Shown here one piece after another: positions 1 to 10,914 of a stretch of DNA of 25,837 bases. Source of the DNA: Saccoglossus kowalevskii (lineage: Eukaryota; Hemichordata; Enteropneusta; Harrimaniidae); contig NW_003132364.1 in NCBI RefSeq assembly GCF_000003605.2, forward strand, positions 196,361 to 222,197, in the 5' to 3' direction. The notes under the pieces are model-generated. The model ran no database searches. It was not told the DNA's origin and was given only the letters and a program-made list of their open reading frames with translations. The translations under genes were made by a program, and so were the position numbers. How positions within the stretch are numbered: position 1 is the stretch's first letter; each line of letters begins with the position of its first letter.

Positions 1-985
1 TAGCAGTAACCACCTGTATTAGGATTAACCACTGGCACTGTAGCAGTAACCATATGTACTGTAGCAGCAACCACTGTACTGTAGCAATAACCACTGTATT
101 AGGATTAACCACCGGCACTGTAGCAGTAACCATATGTACTGTAGCAGTAACCATATGTACTGTAGCAGTAACCACCTGTATTAGGATTAATCACCTGTAC
201 TGTAGCAGTAACCACCTGTACTGTAGCAGTAACCATATGTACTGTAGCAGTAACTACATGTACTGTAGCAGTAACTACATATACTCTAGCAGTAATCACC
301 TGCATTAGCAGTAACCACCTGTACTGTAGCAGTAACCACCTGTATTAGGATTAACCACCTGTACTGTAGCAGTAACCACCTGTACTGTAGCAGTAACCAT
401 ATGTACTGTAGCAGTAACCACATGTACTGTAGCAGTAACTACATATACTCTAGCAGTAACCACCTGCATTAGCAGTAACCACCTGTACTGTAGCAGTAAC
501 CACCTGTATTAGGATTAACCACCGGCACTGTAGCAGTAGCCATATGTACTGTAGCAGTAACCACCTGTATTAGGATTAACCACCTGTGCTGTAGCAGTAA
601 CCACCTGTATTAGAATTAACAACCTGTAATGTAGCAGTAACCATGTGTATTAGTAGTAACCATCTGCACTGTAGCAGTAACCACCTGTATTAGGATTAAC
701 CACCTGTACTGTAGCAGTAACCACCTGTATTAGTAGTATCACCTGTACTGTAGCAGTAACCACCTGTATTAGCTGTAACCACCTGTACTGTAGCAGTAAC
801 CACCTGTACTGTAGCAGTAATCACCCGTACTGTAGCAGTAACCACCTGTACTGCAGCAGTAACCACCTGTACTTTAGCAGTAACCACTTGTAGTGTAGCA
901 GTAACCACTTGTAGTGTAGCAGTAACCACCTGTATTATGAGTAACCACCTGTACTGTAACAGTAACCATCTGTATTAGCAGTTAC
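1..985. repeat. 21-bp minisatellite, subfamily A
   Basis: Tandem array already under way at the left edge. The usual unit is an 11-bp core, ACTGTAGCAGT, followed by a 10-bp half, AACCACCTGT. A shorter 19-bp variant replaces the core with ATTAGGATT or ATTAGCAGT and is interspersed irregularly. Copies differ by point changes and the array decays after about 950. The core has ACTG and CAGT as inverted arms around a 3-nt centre. Short open frames across the array are by-products of a unit length divisible by three, and I see no gene here. Confidence 0.95.
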
Positions 986-1135
986 CCCATGTACTGCAAC
1001 AGTCGCTTCCTGTACTTAGGAGTCGCTTTCTACACTGTAGCAATCACCATCTGCACTGTAGCAGTTGACAACAACTGTAGCAGTCACATTTCTGTCGTCG
1101 ACAACACTAATTCAAGTGTCGACATCTGTACTGTA
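986..1135. repeat. Degenerate junction between minisatellite subfamilies
   Basis: Between the two array types the unit is poorly preserved and includes a non-repeat island. Within it, 1097-1123 is an imperfect inverted repeat whose ends are both GTCGAC, with 7-bp arms GTCGACA and TGTCGAC. To the left the variable half of the unit reads AACCACCTGT. To the right it reads CGTCATCTGC or its T-rich variants. This is either the breakpoint where two arrays were joined or the place where one variant took over. Confidence 0.7.
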
Positions 1136-1440
1136 GCAGTTGCCATCTGCACTGTAGCAGTCGTCATCTGTACTGTAGCAGTTGTCATCTGCACTGTAGC
1201 AGTCGTCATCTGTACTGTAGCAGTTGTCATCTGCATACTGTGGCAGTCGTCATCTGCACACTGTGGCAGTCGTCATCTGCACTGTTGCAGTAGTTATCTG
1301 CACTGTGGCAGTCATCATCTGCACTGTAGCGGTCGTCATCTGCACTGTAGTAGTCGTCATCTGCACACTGTAGCAGTCGTCATCTGCACTGTGGCAGTCG
1401 TCATCTGCACTGTGGCAGTCGTCATCTGTACTGTGGCAGT

Positions 1441-1945
1441 CGCATTACTGTGTTGTAGCAGTCGTCATCTGCATTGTGGCAGTCATCATCTGTACTGTAG
1501 CAGTCGTCATATGCATTGTGGCAGTCGTCATCTGCGCTGTAGCAGTAGTCATCTGCACTGTAGCAGTCGTCATCTGCATTGTGGCAGTCGTCATCTGCAC
1601 TGTGGCAGTTGTCATATGCACTGTGGCAGTCGTCATCTGCACTGTAGCAGTCGTCATATGCACTGTGGCAGTCGTCATCTGCACTGTGGCAGTCGCATTA
1701 CTGTGTTGTAGAAGTCGTCATCTGCATTGTGGCGGTCATCATCTGTACTGTAGCAGTAGTCACATGCATTGTGGCAGTCATCATCTGCGCTGTAACAGTA
1801 GTCATCTGCACTGTAGCAGTCGTCATCTGCATTGTAGCAGTCGTCATCTGCACTGTGGCGGTTGTCATATGCACTGTGGCAGTCGTCATATGCACTGTGA
1901 CAGTCGTCAGCTGCACTGTAGCAGTCGTCATATGCACTGTAGCAG
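1441..1945. repeat. About 253-bp duplication inside the 21-bp array
   Basis: The marker CGCATTACTGTGTTGTAG occurs at 1441 and again at 1694, followed in both places by the same order of variant units (CTGCATTGTGGC, then a TCATCATCTGTACTG unit). The spacing of 253 bp is about twelve 21-bp units plus one base. This indicates tandem duplication of a block of units rather than single-unit slippage. Confidence 0.75.
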
Positions 1946-3017
1946 TCGTCATATGCACTGTGGCAGTCGTCATATGCACTGTGGCAGTCGTCATCTGTAC
2001 TGTGGCAGTCGTCATCTGCACGCACCGTGGCAGTGGTCATATGCACTGTGGCAGTCGTCATATGCACTGTAGCAGTCGTCATATGCACTATATCAGTTGT
2101 CACCTGTACTGTAGCAGTTGTCATCTGCACTGTAGCAGTCGTCATCTGTACTGTAGCAGTTGTCATCTGCACACTGTGGCAGTCGTCATCTGCACACTGT
2201 GGCAGTCGTCATCTGCACACTGTGGCAGTCATCTGCACACTGTGGCAGTCGTCATCTGCACTGTTGCAGTAGTTATCTGCACTGTGGCAGTCATCATCTG
2301 CACTGCAGCAGTAGTCATCTGCACACTGTGGCAGTCGTCATCTGCACTGTGGCAGTCGTCATCTGCACTGTGACAGTCGTCATCTGCACTGTGGCAGTCA
2401 TCATCTGCACCATCATCTGCACTGCAGCAGTAGTCATCCGCACTGTGGCAGTCATCATCTGCATTGCAGCAGTAGTCATCCGCACACTGTGGCAGTCGAA
2501 ATACTGCACTGTAGCAGTCGTCATATGCACTGTGGCTGTAGCATTACTGTACTGTAGCAGTCGCCTGCACACTGTGGCAGTCGCATTACTGTACTCTAGT
2601 CGTCGTCATCTGCTCTGTGGCAGTCGTCATCTGCACTGTAGCAGTCGTCATCTGCACTGTGGCAGTCGTCATCTGCACTGTAGCAGTCGCATTACTGCAC
2701 TGTAGCAGTCGTCATATGCACTGTGGCTGTAGCATTACTATATTGTAGCAGTCGTCTGCACACTGTGGCAGTCGCATTACTGTACTCTAGTAGTCGTCAT
2801 ATGCACTGTGGCAGTCGTCATCTGCACTGTAGCAGTCGTCATATGTACTGTAACTGTCGCCATCTGCATTGTAGAAGTCGTCATCTGCACTGTGGCAGTC
2901 GTCATAGGCACTGTAGCAGTCGTCATATACACTGTAGCAGTCGTCATATGCACTGTGGCAGTCGTCATATGCACTGCGGCAGTCGTCATATGTACTGTGG
3001 CAGTCGTCATCTGAACT

Positions 3018-5790
3018 GAGCAGTGGTTAAATGCACTGTAGCAGTCGTCATCTGCACTGTAGCAGTCGTCATCTGCACTGTAGCAGTCGTCATCTGTTCT
3101 GTGGCAGTCGCATTACTGCACTGTAGCAGTCGTCATATGCACTGTGGCTGTAGCATTACTATACTGTAGCAGTCGTCTGCACACTGTGGCAGTCGCATTA
3201 CTGTACTCTAGTAGTCGTCATATGCACTGTGGCAGTCGTCATATGCACGGTGGCAGTCGTCATATGCACTATGGCAGTCGTCATCTGCACTGTAGCAGTC
3301 GTCATATACACTGTAGCAGTCGTCATATGCACTGTGGCAGTCGTCATATGCACTGTGGCAGTCGTCATATGTACTGCGGCAGTCGTCATCTGCACTGAGC
3401 AGTGGTTATATGCACTCTAGCAGTCATCATCTGCACTGTGGCAGTCGTCATATGCACTGTGGCAGCCGTCATCTGCACCGTGGCAGTGGTCATATGCACT
3501 GTATCAGTGGTCATATGCACTGTAGCAGTGCCATATGCACTGTAGCAGTCGTCATATGCACTGTAGCAGTCGTCATATGCACTGTAGCAGTCGTCATCTG
3601 TACTGTAGCAGGCGTCATCTGTACTGTAGCAGTAGCCATCTACACTGTAGCAGTCGTCATATGCACTATGGCAGTCGTCATCTGCACTGTGACAGTCGTC
3701 ATCTGCACTGTGGCAGTCGTCATCTGCACTGTAGAAGTAGTCATCTGCACACTGTTGCACTCATCTGCACTGTGGCAGTCGTCATCTGCACTGTAGCAGT
3801 CGTCATCTTCACTGTAGCAGTCGTCATCTGCACAATAGAAGTCGCCATCTGCACTGTGGCAGTCGCATTACTGTACTGTAGCAGTCGCATTACTGTACTG
3901 TAGCAGTCGCATTACTGTACTGTAGCAGTCGTCATTCGTACTGTAGCAGTCCTCATCTGCACTGTGGCAGTCGCAATACTGTACTGTAGCAGTCGTCATC
4001 TGCACTGTGGCAGTCGTCATCTGCACTGTAGCAATCGTCATCTGCACTGTGGCAGTCGCATTACTGTACTGTAGCAGTCGTCTGCACACTGTGGCAGTCG
4101 CATTACTGTACTCTAGTAGTCGTCATATGCACTGTGGCAGTCGTCATCTGCACTGTAGCAGTCGTCATATGTACTGTAGCTGTCGTCATCTGCATTGTAG
4201 AAGTCATCTGCACTGTGGCAGTCGTCATATGCACTGTGGCAGTCGTCATATGCACTATGGCAGTCGTCATATGCACTATGGCAGTCGTCATCTACACTGT
4301 AGCAGTCGTCATATACACTGTAGCAGTCGTCATATGCACTGTGGCAGTCGTCATATGCACTGCGGCAGTCGCCATATGTACTGTGACAGTCGTCATCTGA
4401 ACTGAGCAGTGGTTATATGCACTGTAGCAGTCGTCATCTGCACTGTAGCAGTCGTCATCTGCACTGTGCAGTCGTCATCTGCACTTTGGCAGTCGCATTA
4501 CTGCACTGTAGCAGTCGTCATATGCACTGTGGCTGTAGCATTACTATACTGTAGCAGTCGTCTGCACACTGTGGCAGTCGCATTGCTGTACTCTAGTAGT
4601 CGTCATCTGCTCTGTGGCAGTCGTCATATGCACTGTGGCAGTCGTCATATGCACTATGGCAGTCGTCATCTGCACTGTAGCAGTCGTCATATACACTGTA
4701 GCAGTCGTCATATGCACTGTGCCAGTCGTCATATGCACTGTGCCTGTCGTCATATGTACTGTGGCAGTCGTCATCTGCACTGAGCAGTGGTTATATGCAC
4801 TGTAGCAGTCATCATCTGCACTGTGGCAATCGTCATATGCACTGTGGCAGCCGTCATCTGCACCGTGGTAGTGGTCATATGCACTGTAGCAGTGTCATAT
4901 GCACTGTAGCAGTCGTCATATGCACTGTAGCAGTCGTCATATGCACTGCAGCAGTCGTCATCTGTACTGTAGCAGTCGTCATATGCACTGCAGCAGTCGT
5001 CATCTGTACTGTAGCAGTCGTCATCTGTACTGTAGCAGTAGCCATCTACACTGTAGCCGTCGTCATCTGCACACTGTAGCAGTCGTCATCTACACACTGT
5101 GGCAGTCATCATCTGCACTATTGCAGTAGTTATCTGTACTGTAGCAGTCGTCATATGCACTATGGCAGTCGTCATCTGCACTGTGACAGTCGTCATCTGC
5201 ACCGTGGTAGCGGTCATATGCACTGTAGCAGTGTCATATGCACTGTAGCAGTCGTCATATGCACTATGGCAGTCGTCATATGCACTGCAACAGTCGTCAT
5301 CTGTACTGTAGCAGTCGTCATCTGTACTGTAGCAGTAGCCATCTACACTGTAGCCGTCGTCATCTGCACACTGTAGCAGTCGTCATCTACACACTGTGGC
5401 AGTCGTCATCTGTACTGTAGCAGTAGTTATCTGTACTGTAGCAGTCGTCATATGCACTATGGCAGTCGTCATCTGCACTGTGACAGTCGTCATCTGCACT
5501 GTGGCAGTCGTCATCTGCACTGTAGCAGTAGTCATCTGCAAACTGTTGCAGTCATCTGCACTGTGGCAGTCGTCATCTGCACTGTAGCAGTCGTCATCTG
5601 CACTGTAGCAGTCGTCATCTGCACTGTAGAAGTCGTCATCTGCACTGTGGCAGTCGCATTACTGTACTGTAGCAGTCGCATTACTGTACTGTAGCAGTCG
5701 CATTACTGTACTGTAGCAGTCGTCATTTGTACTGTAGCAGTCCTCATCTGCACTGTGGCAGTCGCAATACTGTACTGTAGCAGTCGTCAT
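3018..5790. repeat. 1386-bp higher-order duplication (66 units) in the 21-bp array
   Basis: The rare marker GAGCAGTGGTTA occurs at 3018, 3397, 4404 and 4782. 3018 to 4404 is 1386 bp, exactly 66 x 21. A second marker, AGCATTACTA, occurs at 3152 and 4538, again 1386 bp apart. Within each copy the GAGCAGTGG marker repeats after 378-379 bp (18 units). The second copy is longer than the first because of a further internal duplication starting at 4861. The end coordinate is approximate. Confidence 0.8.
4861..5497. repeat. Local duplication, 339-bp and 297-bp copies
   Basis: CACCGTGGTAG at 4861 recurs at 5200 (339 bp). Downstream markers such as GCCATCTACACTGTAGCCG recur at 297 bp spacing (5040 and 5337). 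The second copy is therefore 42 bp, or two units, shorter. This is a recent block duplication with unequal loss of whole 21-bp units, lying inside the second 1386-bp copy. Confidence 0.72.
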
Positions 5791-6196
5791 ATGCACTGTG
5801 GCAGTCGTCATCTGCACTGTAGCAGTCGTCATCTGCACTGTGGCAGTCGCATTACTGTACTGTAGCAGTCGTCATGTGCACACTGTGGCAGTCGCATTAT
5901 TGTACTGCAGCAGTCGTCATCTGCACTGTGGCATTCGTCATCTGCGCTGTAGCAGTCGTCATCTGCACTGTGGCAGTCGCATTACTGCACTGTAGCAGTC
6001 GTCATATGCACTGTAGCAGTCGTCATCTGCACTGTAGCAGTTGTCTGCACTGTAGCAGACGTCATCTGCACTGGGGAAGTCGTCATCTGTACTCTAGCAG
6101 GCGCCATACGTACTGTAATAATCGATCTCTTCATTGTTGCAGTAACAATCTGTACTACAGCAGTTGCAATGTGCAATGTAGCAGTAGGACAACTCG

Positions 6197-7373
6197 TCAT
6201 GTTATTCGTATTTCCATTGGTTGTACAAAATGTAAGTTGTAACAATTTGACAACGCAGACAAATGATGGATTAGTTGATGCATGCAAATTGTTAAGCTGT
6301 TACCCATGGTGAGATGCTTAGTGGATTACATAATCAAGTGATTACCGTGAAGTGCGTACTACGATAGTATACCAATCGAATTAAACACTCTCAGTTCTAC
6401 TCAATGCAACAGGTAAATCGTGAAACATGGCGTTTCTCTATAGAAATATGCGTAGGAATTCAATTCAATTTCAGGTCCTAGGAAGAGGCTGTCATGTGTG
6501 ACAGTTCAGTTTGTTATTCGCTGTTAACTGTTTTGGTGGCGCTATGGATTCATGTGGATATAGAAAATGTACCTTATCGTCTGTGACGCTATCATTGACA
6601 TATACCTTAGATGCAGTATTATACACTAGAGAATAATTAGAATAGTATGAAGTAGTAGAGTGGTTAGTTACAGATGTAACCCGCTACATCTGCAACTTCT
6701 AGACGGATGAACAATTTACGCATAAATTGCTACAATTGCACTTATATCCTATCGGAAAATTGCTTCAAGTAATGATAATTTGTTGGCATATCCGGCGTTT
6801 TTTAAAGACTATCATCTGTACACAATTTTCATCTGTCGAAGGTTGACTTTCTTCTTCTCGTCAAGGAGGCATTTTGGGTATTTTTTCTACATTGAGATGT
6901 CTTGATTCTGTAAATATGGAATCGGCGTATATTGCCCTTTGGAATTTTTAGCTTTATTGGTTTTCATCATTGTGATTTTATTAACTCGGAAAAAAAATAA
7001 TAATAATAATGACTACTGCACTTAGCCTATATAGTAGTCATTCTCTCTCGGTGATTGGAATTGTTTTTATCTCAACCGCCGATCATACTGACCTTTAGAA
7101 TTTGGTCAATCACGAGAGTCCCTTACAATATATAATAGGCTGAGTGGTTGCGAACGGTGCAAACTTAATATAATTTTTAACAAAGTGAATTCTGACAAAT
7201 TGGGGTAAAACGGAATTCCGCAACACAGTCCGCCTACTATAGAACGTAACCATAGTGACAATGACATTTTTATTAATACTAGTTTTCGATGTTGAATTTT
7301 TTTCATGCATAATTTAACCACTCAAAGACAATGCATGGATGTGAACAATTTCCATTTTATATTCGAGGTTGAC
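6197..7373. other. Unique AT-rich intergenic DNA
   Basis: No coding region, RNA gene or family-level repeat recognised on either strand. Short open frames here have no recognisable motif. 6990-7010 holds an A-run followed by about four AAT repeats, a simple microsatellite. Confidence 0.6.
6990..7010. repeat. A-run and (AAT)n microsatellite
   Basis: Eight A residues are followed by TAATAATAATAAT. This is simple sequence with no assigned role. Confidence 0.85.
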
Positions 7374-7490
7374 CCATACTGTGTTATCACAATGAGATAT
7401 TCAAATATATCCATACTGTGTTATCACGATGAGATATTCAAATATATCCATACTGTGTTATCACGATGAGATATTCAAATATATCCATCG
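7374..7490. repeat. 37-bp tandem repeat, three copies
   Basis: CCATACTGTGTTATCAC starts at 7374, 7411 and 7448, and a fourth copy breaks off after CCAT at 7485. The period is exactly 37 bp. The first copy differs at one position in the region after TTATCAC (A for G). Near-identity of the copies suggests recent origin. Confidence 0.93.
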
Positions 7491-8672
7491 TCAGTTTCCC
7501 TAATCGTCAAATCGTAACCGTAGAGGCGCCTCACCCGGTATACTAAACTGAACATGTATACCATCTGTATGCATATGTGTTCATCAAACGGCTGCCCACG
7601 TGACTCTAATTAGAACTAAAGTGCTCATATTTATGACCGTTCTGCCCGAAATAGAAAGCAAGAGCGTTTTAACATGTAACAAGACCAGAGCAGACTCAGT
7701 GGAAGCGAATATTGATTTTTTGCTACGAACACATATTGCCTGCATTTAAAACCATGTAAACTTTATTAGATTAATACAATTACAAATTGCAGAATTGTAC
7801 TAGTGTGTCGTCATAAAGTCAGGAAAGGTTGCTTTTACTAAATAAAAAAATACAGGTTTATTTTGTGACTGCCATTCCTTCGATACTACCTTTTGATACT
7901 GTTGGCCGAGCTGACTGAATCGTTCGACCATTTTGTTTTTATATTTAGCAATATTTATATTGATTTCCACATGATCCTATTACACATTGGTTATATCAAA
8001 AGTCATCTTTTCTTCAACTATTTTTTTAGCTTAAATGATTCTTTACCTGACAAGACATGTTCACCAATTTTACAATTAGATTAGCAAACACGTAGATTAG
8101 CAAACACATAAACAAACAGTTTAAGTTTGCAACCCCTTTTAGCAATTGCTTAATTGGATGGTACGACGATTGATCTCATTTGCATAAAGGATTATCTGAA
8201 AAAAATAATAATATTGCTAACTTAACAGAACGGTGTCGAGGGCGACCTCCCTACTTTAAGAAGTGTTTTGCGTTAGAATGTCATCTCCTTCTAACTGTCC
8301 TTTTGTTTGTCGGCAAATAATCGTACCAAAATTTCAATCTTTGTATGGTAACATGCCCCAATGATGTTGCTACAGTAAGTAGTGTAATTTTAATGCCAAT
8401 GCATTTATGTTTCTGGTGTATGATACAGCCACGTCTGCAAGTAGCATATACGTTAAGCATTGTAATTGTCTTATTCATAAATAAGTATAAAACCGTATCA
8501 TCGATTCAGAATTACACAAAACAGAACACAATTGCCGTTAGGAATCCCATATAATTCAACTGATCCCGCTTTTTAACCATCATTTATTCTGTATCTTCAA
8601 AGTGACGTCATACCGTATGCACAGTCATATATTATAGTACGTATCATATTGAAATGTATCGAATTGTATTAT
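7491..8672. other. Unique AT-rich intergenic DNA
   Basis: No gene recognised. The small open frames at about 7893-8084 and 8281-8554 show no family motif. AGATTAGCAAACAC is repeated in tandem near 8088-8118. A perfect cAMP-response-element palindrome TGACGTCA lies at 8603-8610, but there is no gene start next to it. Confidence 0.55.
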
Positions 8673-9540
8673 ATGTACTGCACTGTGTTGTGATGTACTG
8701 TGCTGTACTGCACTGTGTTGTGGTGTACTGTGCTGTACTGCACTGTGTTGTGTTGTGGTGTACTGTGCTGCACTGTGTTGTGATGTACTGTGCTGTACTA
8801 CACTGTGTTGTGGTGTGCTGTACTGCACTGTGTTGTGGTGTACTGTACTGCACTGTGTTGTGGTGTACTGTGCTGTACTGTGTTGTGGTGTACTGTGCTG
8901 CACTACACTGTGTTGTGGTGTACTGTACTACACTGTGTTGTGGTGTACTGTACTACACTGTGTTGTGGTGTACTGTGCTGTACTGCACTGTGTTGTGGTG
9001 TACTGTGCTGTTCTGCACTGTGTTGTGATGTACTGAGATGTACTGCACTGTGTTGTGGTGTACTGTGCTGTACTGCAATGTGTTGTGGTGTACTGTGCTG
9101 TACTGCACTGTGTTGTGGTGTACTGTGCTGTACTGCACTGTGATGTGGTGTACTGTGCTGTACTGCACTGTGTTGTGGTGTACTGTGCTGTGCTGCACTG
9201 TGTTGTGGTGTACTGTGCAATACTGCACTGTGTTGTGGTGCACTGTGCTGTACTGTACTGTGTTGTGGTGTACTGTGCTGTACTGTACTGTGTTGTTGTG
9301 TACTGTACTGTACTGCACTACACTACACTGTGTTGTGGTGTTCTGTGCTGTGCTGCACTGTGTTTTGGTGTACTTTGCTGTACTGCACTGTGTTATGGTG
9401 TTCTGTGCTGTACTGCACTGTGTTGTGATGTACTGTGCTGTACTGCACTGTGTTGTGATGTACTGTGCTGTGCTGCACTATGTTGTGATGTACTGTGCTG
9501 TGCTGCACTGTGTTGTAATGTACTGTGCTGTACTGCACTG

Positions 9541-9780
9541 TGTTGTGATGTACTGTGCTGTACTGCACTGTGTTGTGATGTACTGTGCTGTGCTGCACTG
9601 TGTTTCGGTGTACTGTGCTGTACTGCACTGTGTTGTGATGTACTGTGCTGTATTGCACTGTGTTGTGATGTACTGTGCTGTACTGCACTGTGTTGTGATG
9701 TACTGTGCTGTGCTGCACTGTGTTTCGGTGTACTGTGCTGTACTGCACTGTGTTGTGATGTACTGTGCTGTATTGCACTG
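9541..9780. repeat. Perfect 2 x 120-bp higher-order repeat
   Basis: 9541-9660 and 9661-9780 appear identical base for base. Each consists of four 30-bp units in the order GTGATG, GTGATG (with TGCTGCACTG), TTTCGG, GTGATG (with TATTGCACTG). Identity at the 120-bp offset continues about 34 bases beyond 9780. No other part of the array shows so clean a multi-unit period. Confidence 0.92.
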
Positions 9781-10156
9781 TGTTGTGATGTACTGTGCTG
9801 TACTGCACTGTGTTTTGGTGTACTGTGCTGTACTGCACTGTGTTGTGATGTACTGTGCTGTGCTGCACTGTGTTTTGGTGTACTGTGCTGTACTGCACTG
9901 TGTTTTGGTGTACTGTGCTTTACTGCGCTGTGTTGTGATGTACTGTGCTGTACTACACTGTGTTGTGATGTACTGTACTGCACTGTGTTTTGGTGTACTG
10001 TGCTTTACTACACTGTGTTGTGATGTACTGTGCTTTACTGCACTGTGTTGTGGTGTACTGTGCTGTACTGCAATGTGTTGTGGTGTACTGTACTGCACTG
10101 TGTTGTGGTGTACTGTGCTGTACTGCAATGTGTTGTGGTGTACTGTACTGTGCTGT

Positions 10157-10566
10157 ACTGTGTTGTGGTGTACTGTGCTGTACTGCAATGTGTTGCGGTG
10201 TACTGTGCTGTACTACAGTATGTTGTGGTGTACTGTACTGTACTGTACTACACTGTGTTGTGGTGTACTATACTGTACTACACTGTGTTGTGGTGTACTG
10301 TACTGTGCTGTACTGCACTGTGTTGTGGTGTTCTGTGCTGTGCTGTACTACACTGTGTTGTGGTGTACTGCGCTGTACTACACTGTGTTGTGTTGTGGTG
10401 TACTGTGCTGTACTACACTGTGTTGTGGTGTACTGTGCTGTACTGCAATGTGTTGCGGTGTACTGTGCTGTACTACAGTATGTTGTGGTGTACTGTACTG
10501 TACTGTACTACACTGTGTTGTGGTGTACTATACTGTACTACACTGTGTTGTGGTGTACTGTACTGT
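10157..10566. repeat. About 150-bp block repeated at 260-bp offset
   Basis: The segment from about 10157 to 10306, including the rare variants TGTTGCGGTG and TACTACAGTATG, reappears at 10417-10566 without visible differences. Another shorter block with CACTGTGGTGTGGTG recurs at 10571 and 10676. Such block copies indicate unequal exchange within the array. Confidence 0.8.
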
Positions 10567-10914
10567 ACTGCACTGTGGTGTGGTGTACTGTGTTGTGGTG
10601 TACTGTACTGTACTACACTGTGTTGTGGTGTACTATGCTGTACTGCACTGTGTTGTGGTGTACTGTGCTGTACTGCACTGTGGTGTGGTGTACTGTGTTG
10701 TGGTGTACTGTGCTGTACTGCACTGTGTTGTAGTGTACTGTGCTGTGCTGCACTGTGTTGTGGTGTACTGTGCTGTACTACACTGCGTTGTGATGTACTG
10801 TGCTGTACTGCACTGTGTTGTGGTGTACTGTGCTGTACTGCACTGTGTTGTGGTTTACTGTGATGTACTGCACTGTGTTTTGGTGTACTGTGTTATACTG
10901 CACTGCACTGTGTT

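Larger units (their letters stand above)
1124..6196. repeat. 21-bp minisatellite, subfamily B
   Basis: About 5 kb of head-to-tail units. Each has the core ACTGTGGCAGT (or ACTGTAGCAGT) followed by CGTCATCTGC or CGTCATATGC. Units of 23 bp (CTGCACACTG junctions) and truncated units (CGCATTACTG) recur at regular positions and mark higher-order blocks. Translation gives only heptapeptide repetition such as TVAVVIC. Reading frames open on both strands are explained by the 21-bp period. The array fades out between about 6100 and 6196. Confidence 0.96.
8673..10914. repeat. 30-bp minisatellite array
   Basis: About 2.2 kb of head-to-tail units whose two 15-bp halves read TACTGTGCTGTACTG and CACTGTGTTGTGGTG. 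Shortened units (25 bp, 20 bp) and variants (GTGATG, TTTTGG, TTTCGG in the second half) are interspersed. The plus strand is G/T-rich and C/A-poor. The unit length is divisible by three and lacks stops in some frames, so very long low-complexity frames appear, the longest being 633 codons ending at 10939. They encode only Cys/Val/Leu/Tyr decapeptide repetition and are not called as genes. Confidence 0.96.

Noticed and set aside
1-700. Telomere-like TTAGGATTAACC words
   Set aside because: They are variants within the 19-bp unit, not runs of TTAGGG, and occur interspersed with other units.
989-5695. Many 60-240-codon frames in the 21-bp array
   Set aside because: Heptapeptide repetition on both strands caused by the 21-bp period. 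No unique domain and no splice context.
1-6196. CRISPR array
   Set aside because: Repeats are head-to-tail with no unique spacers, and the setting is eukaryotic.
8603-8610. TGACGTCA cAMP-response element
   Set aside because: Perfect palindrome, but no gene start nearby and an 8-base word is expected by chance in a genome.
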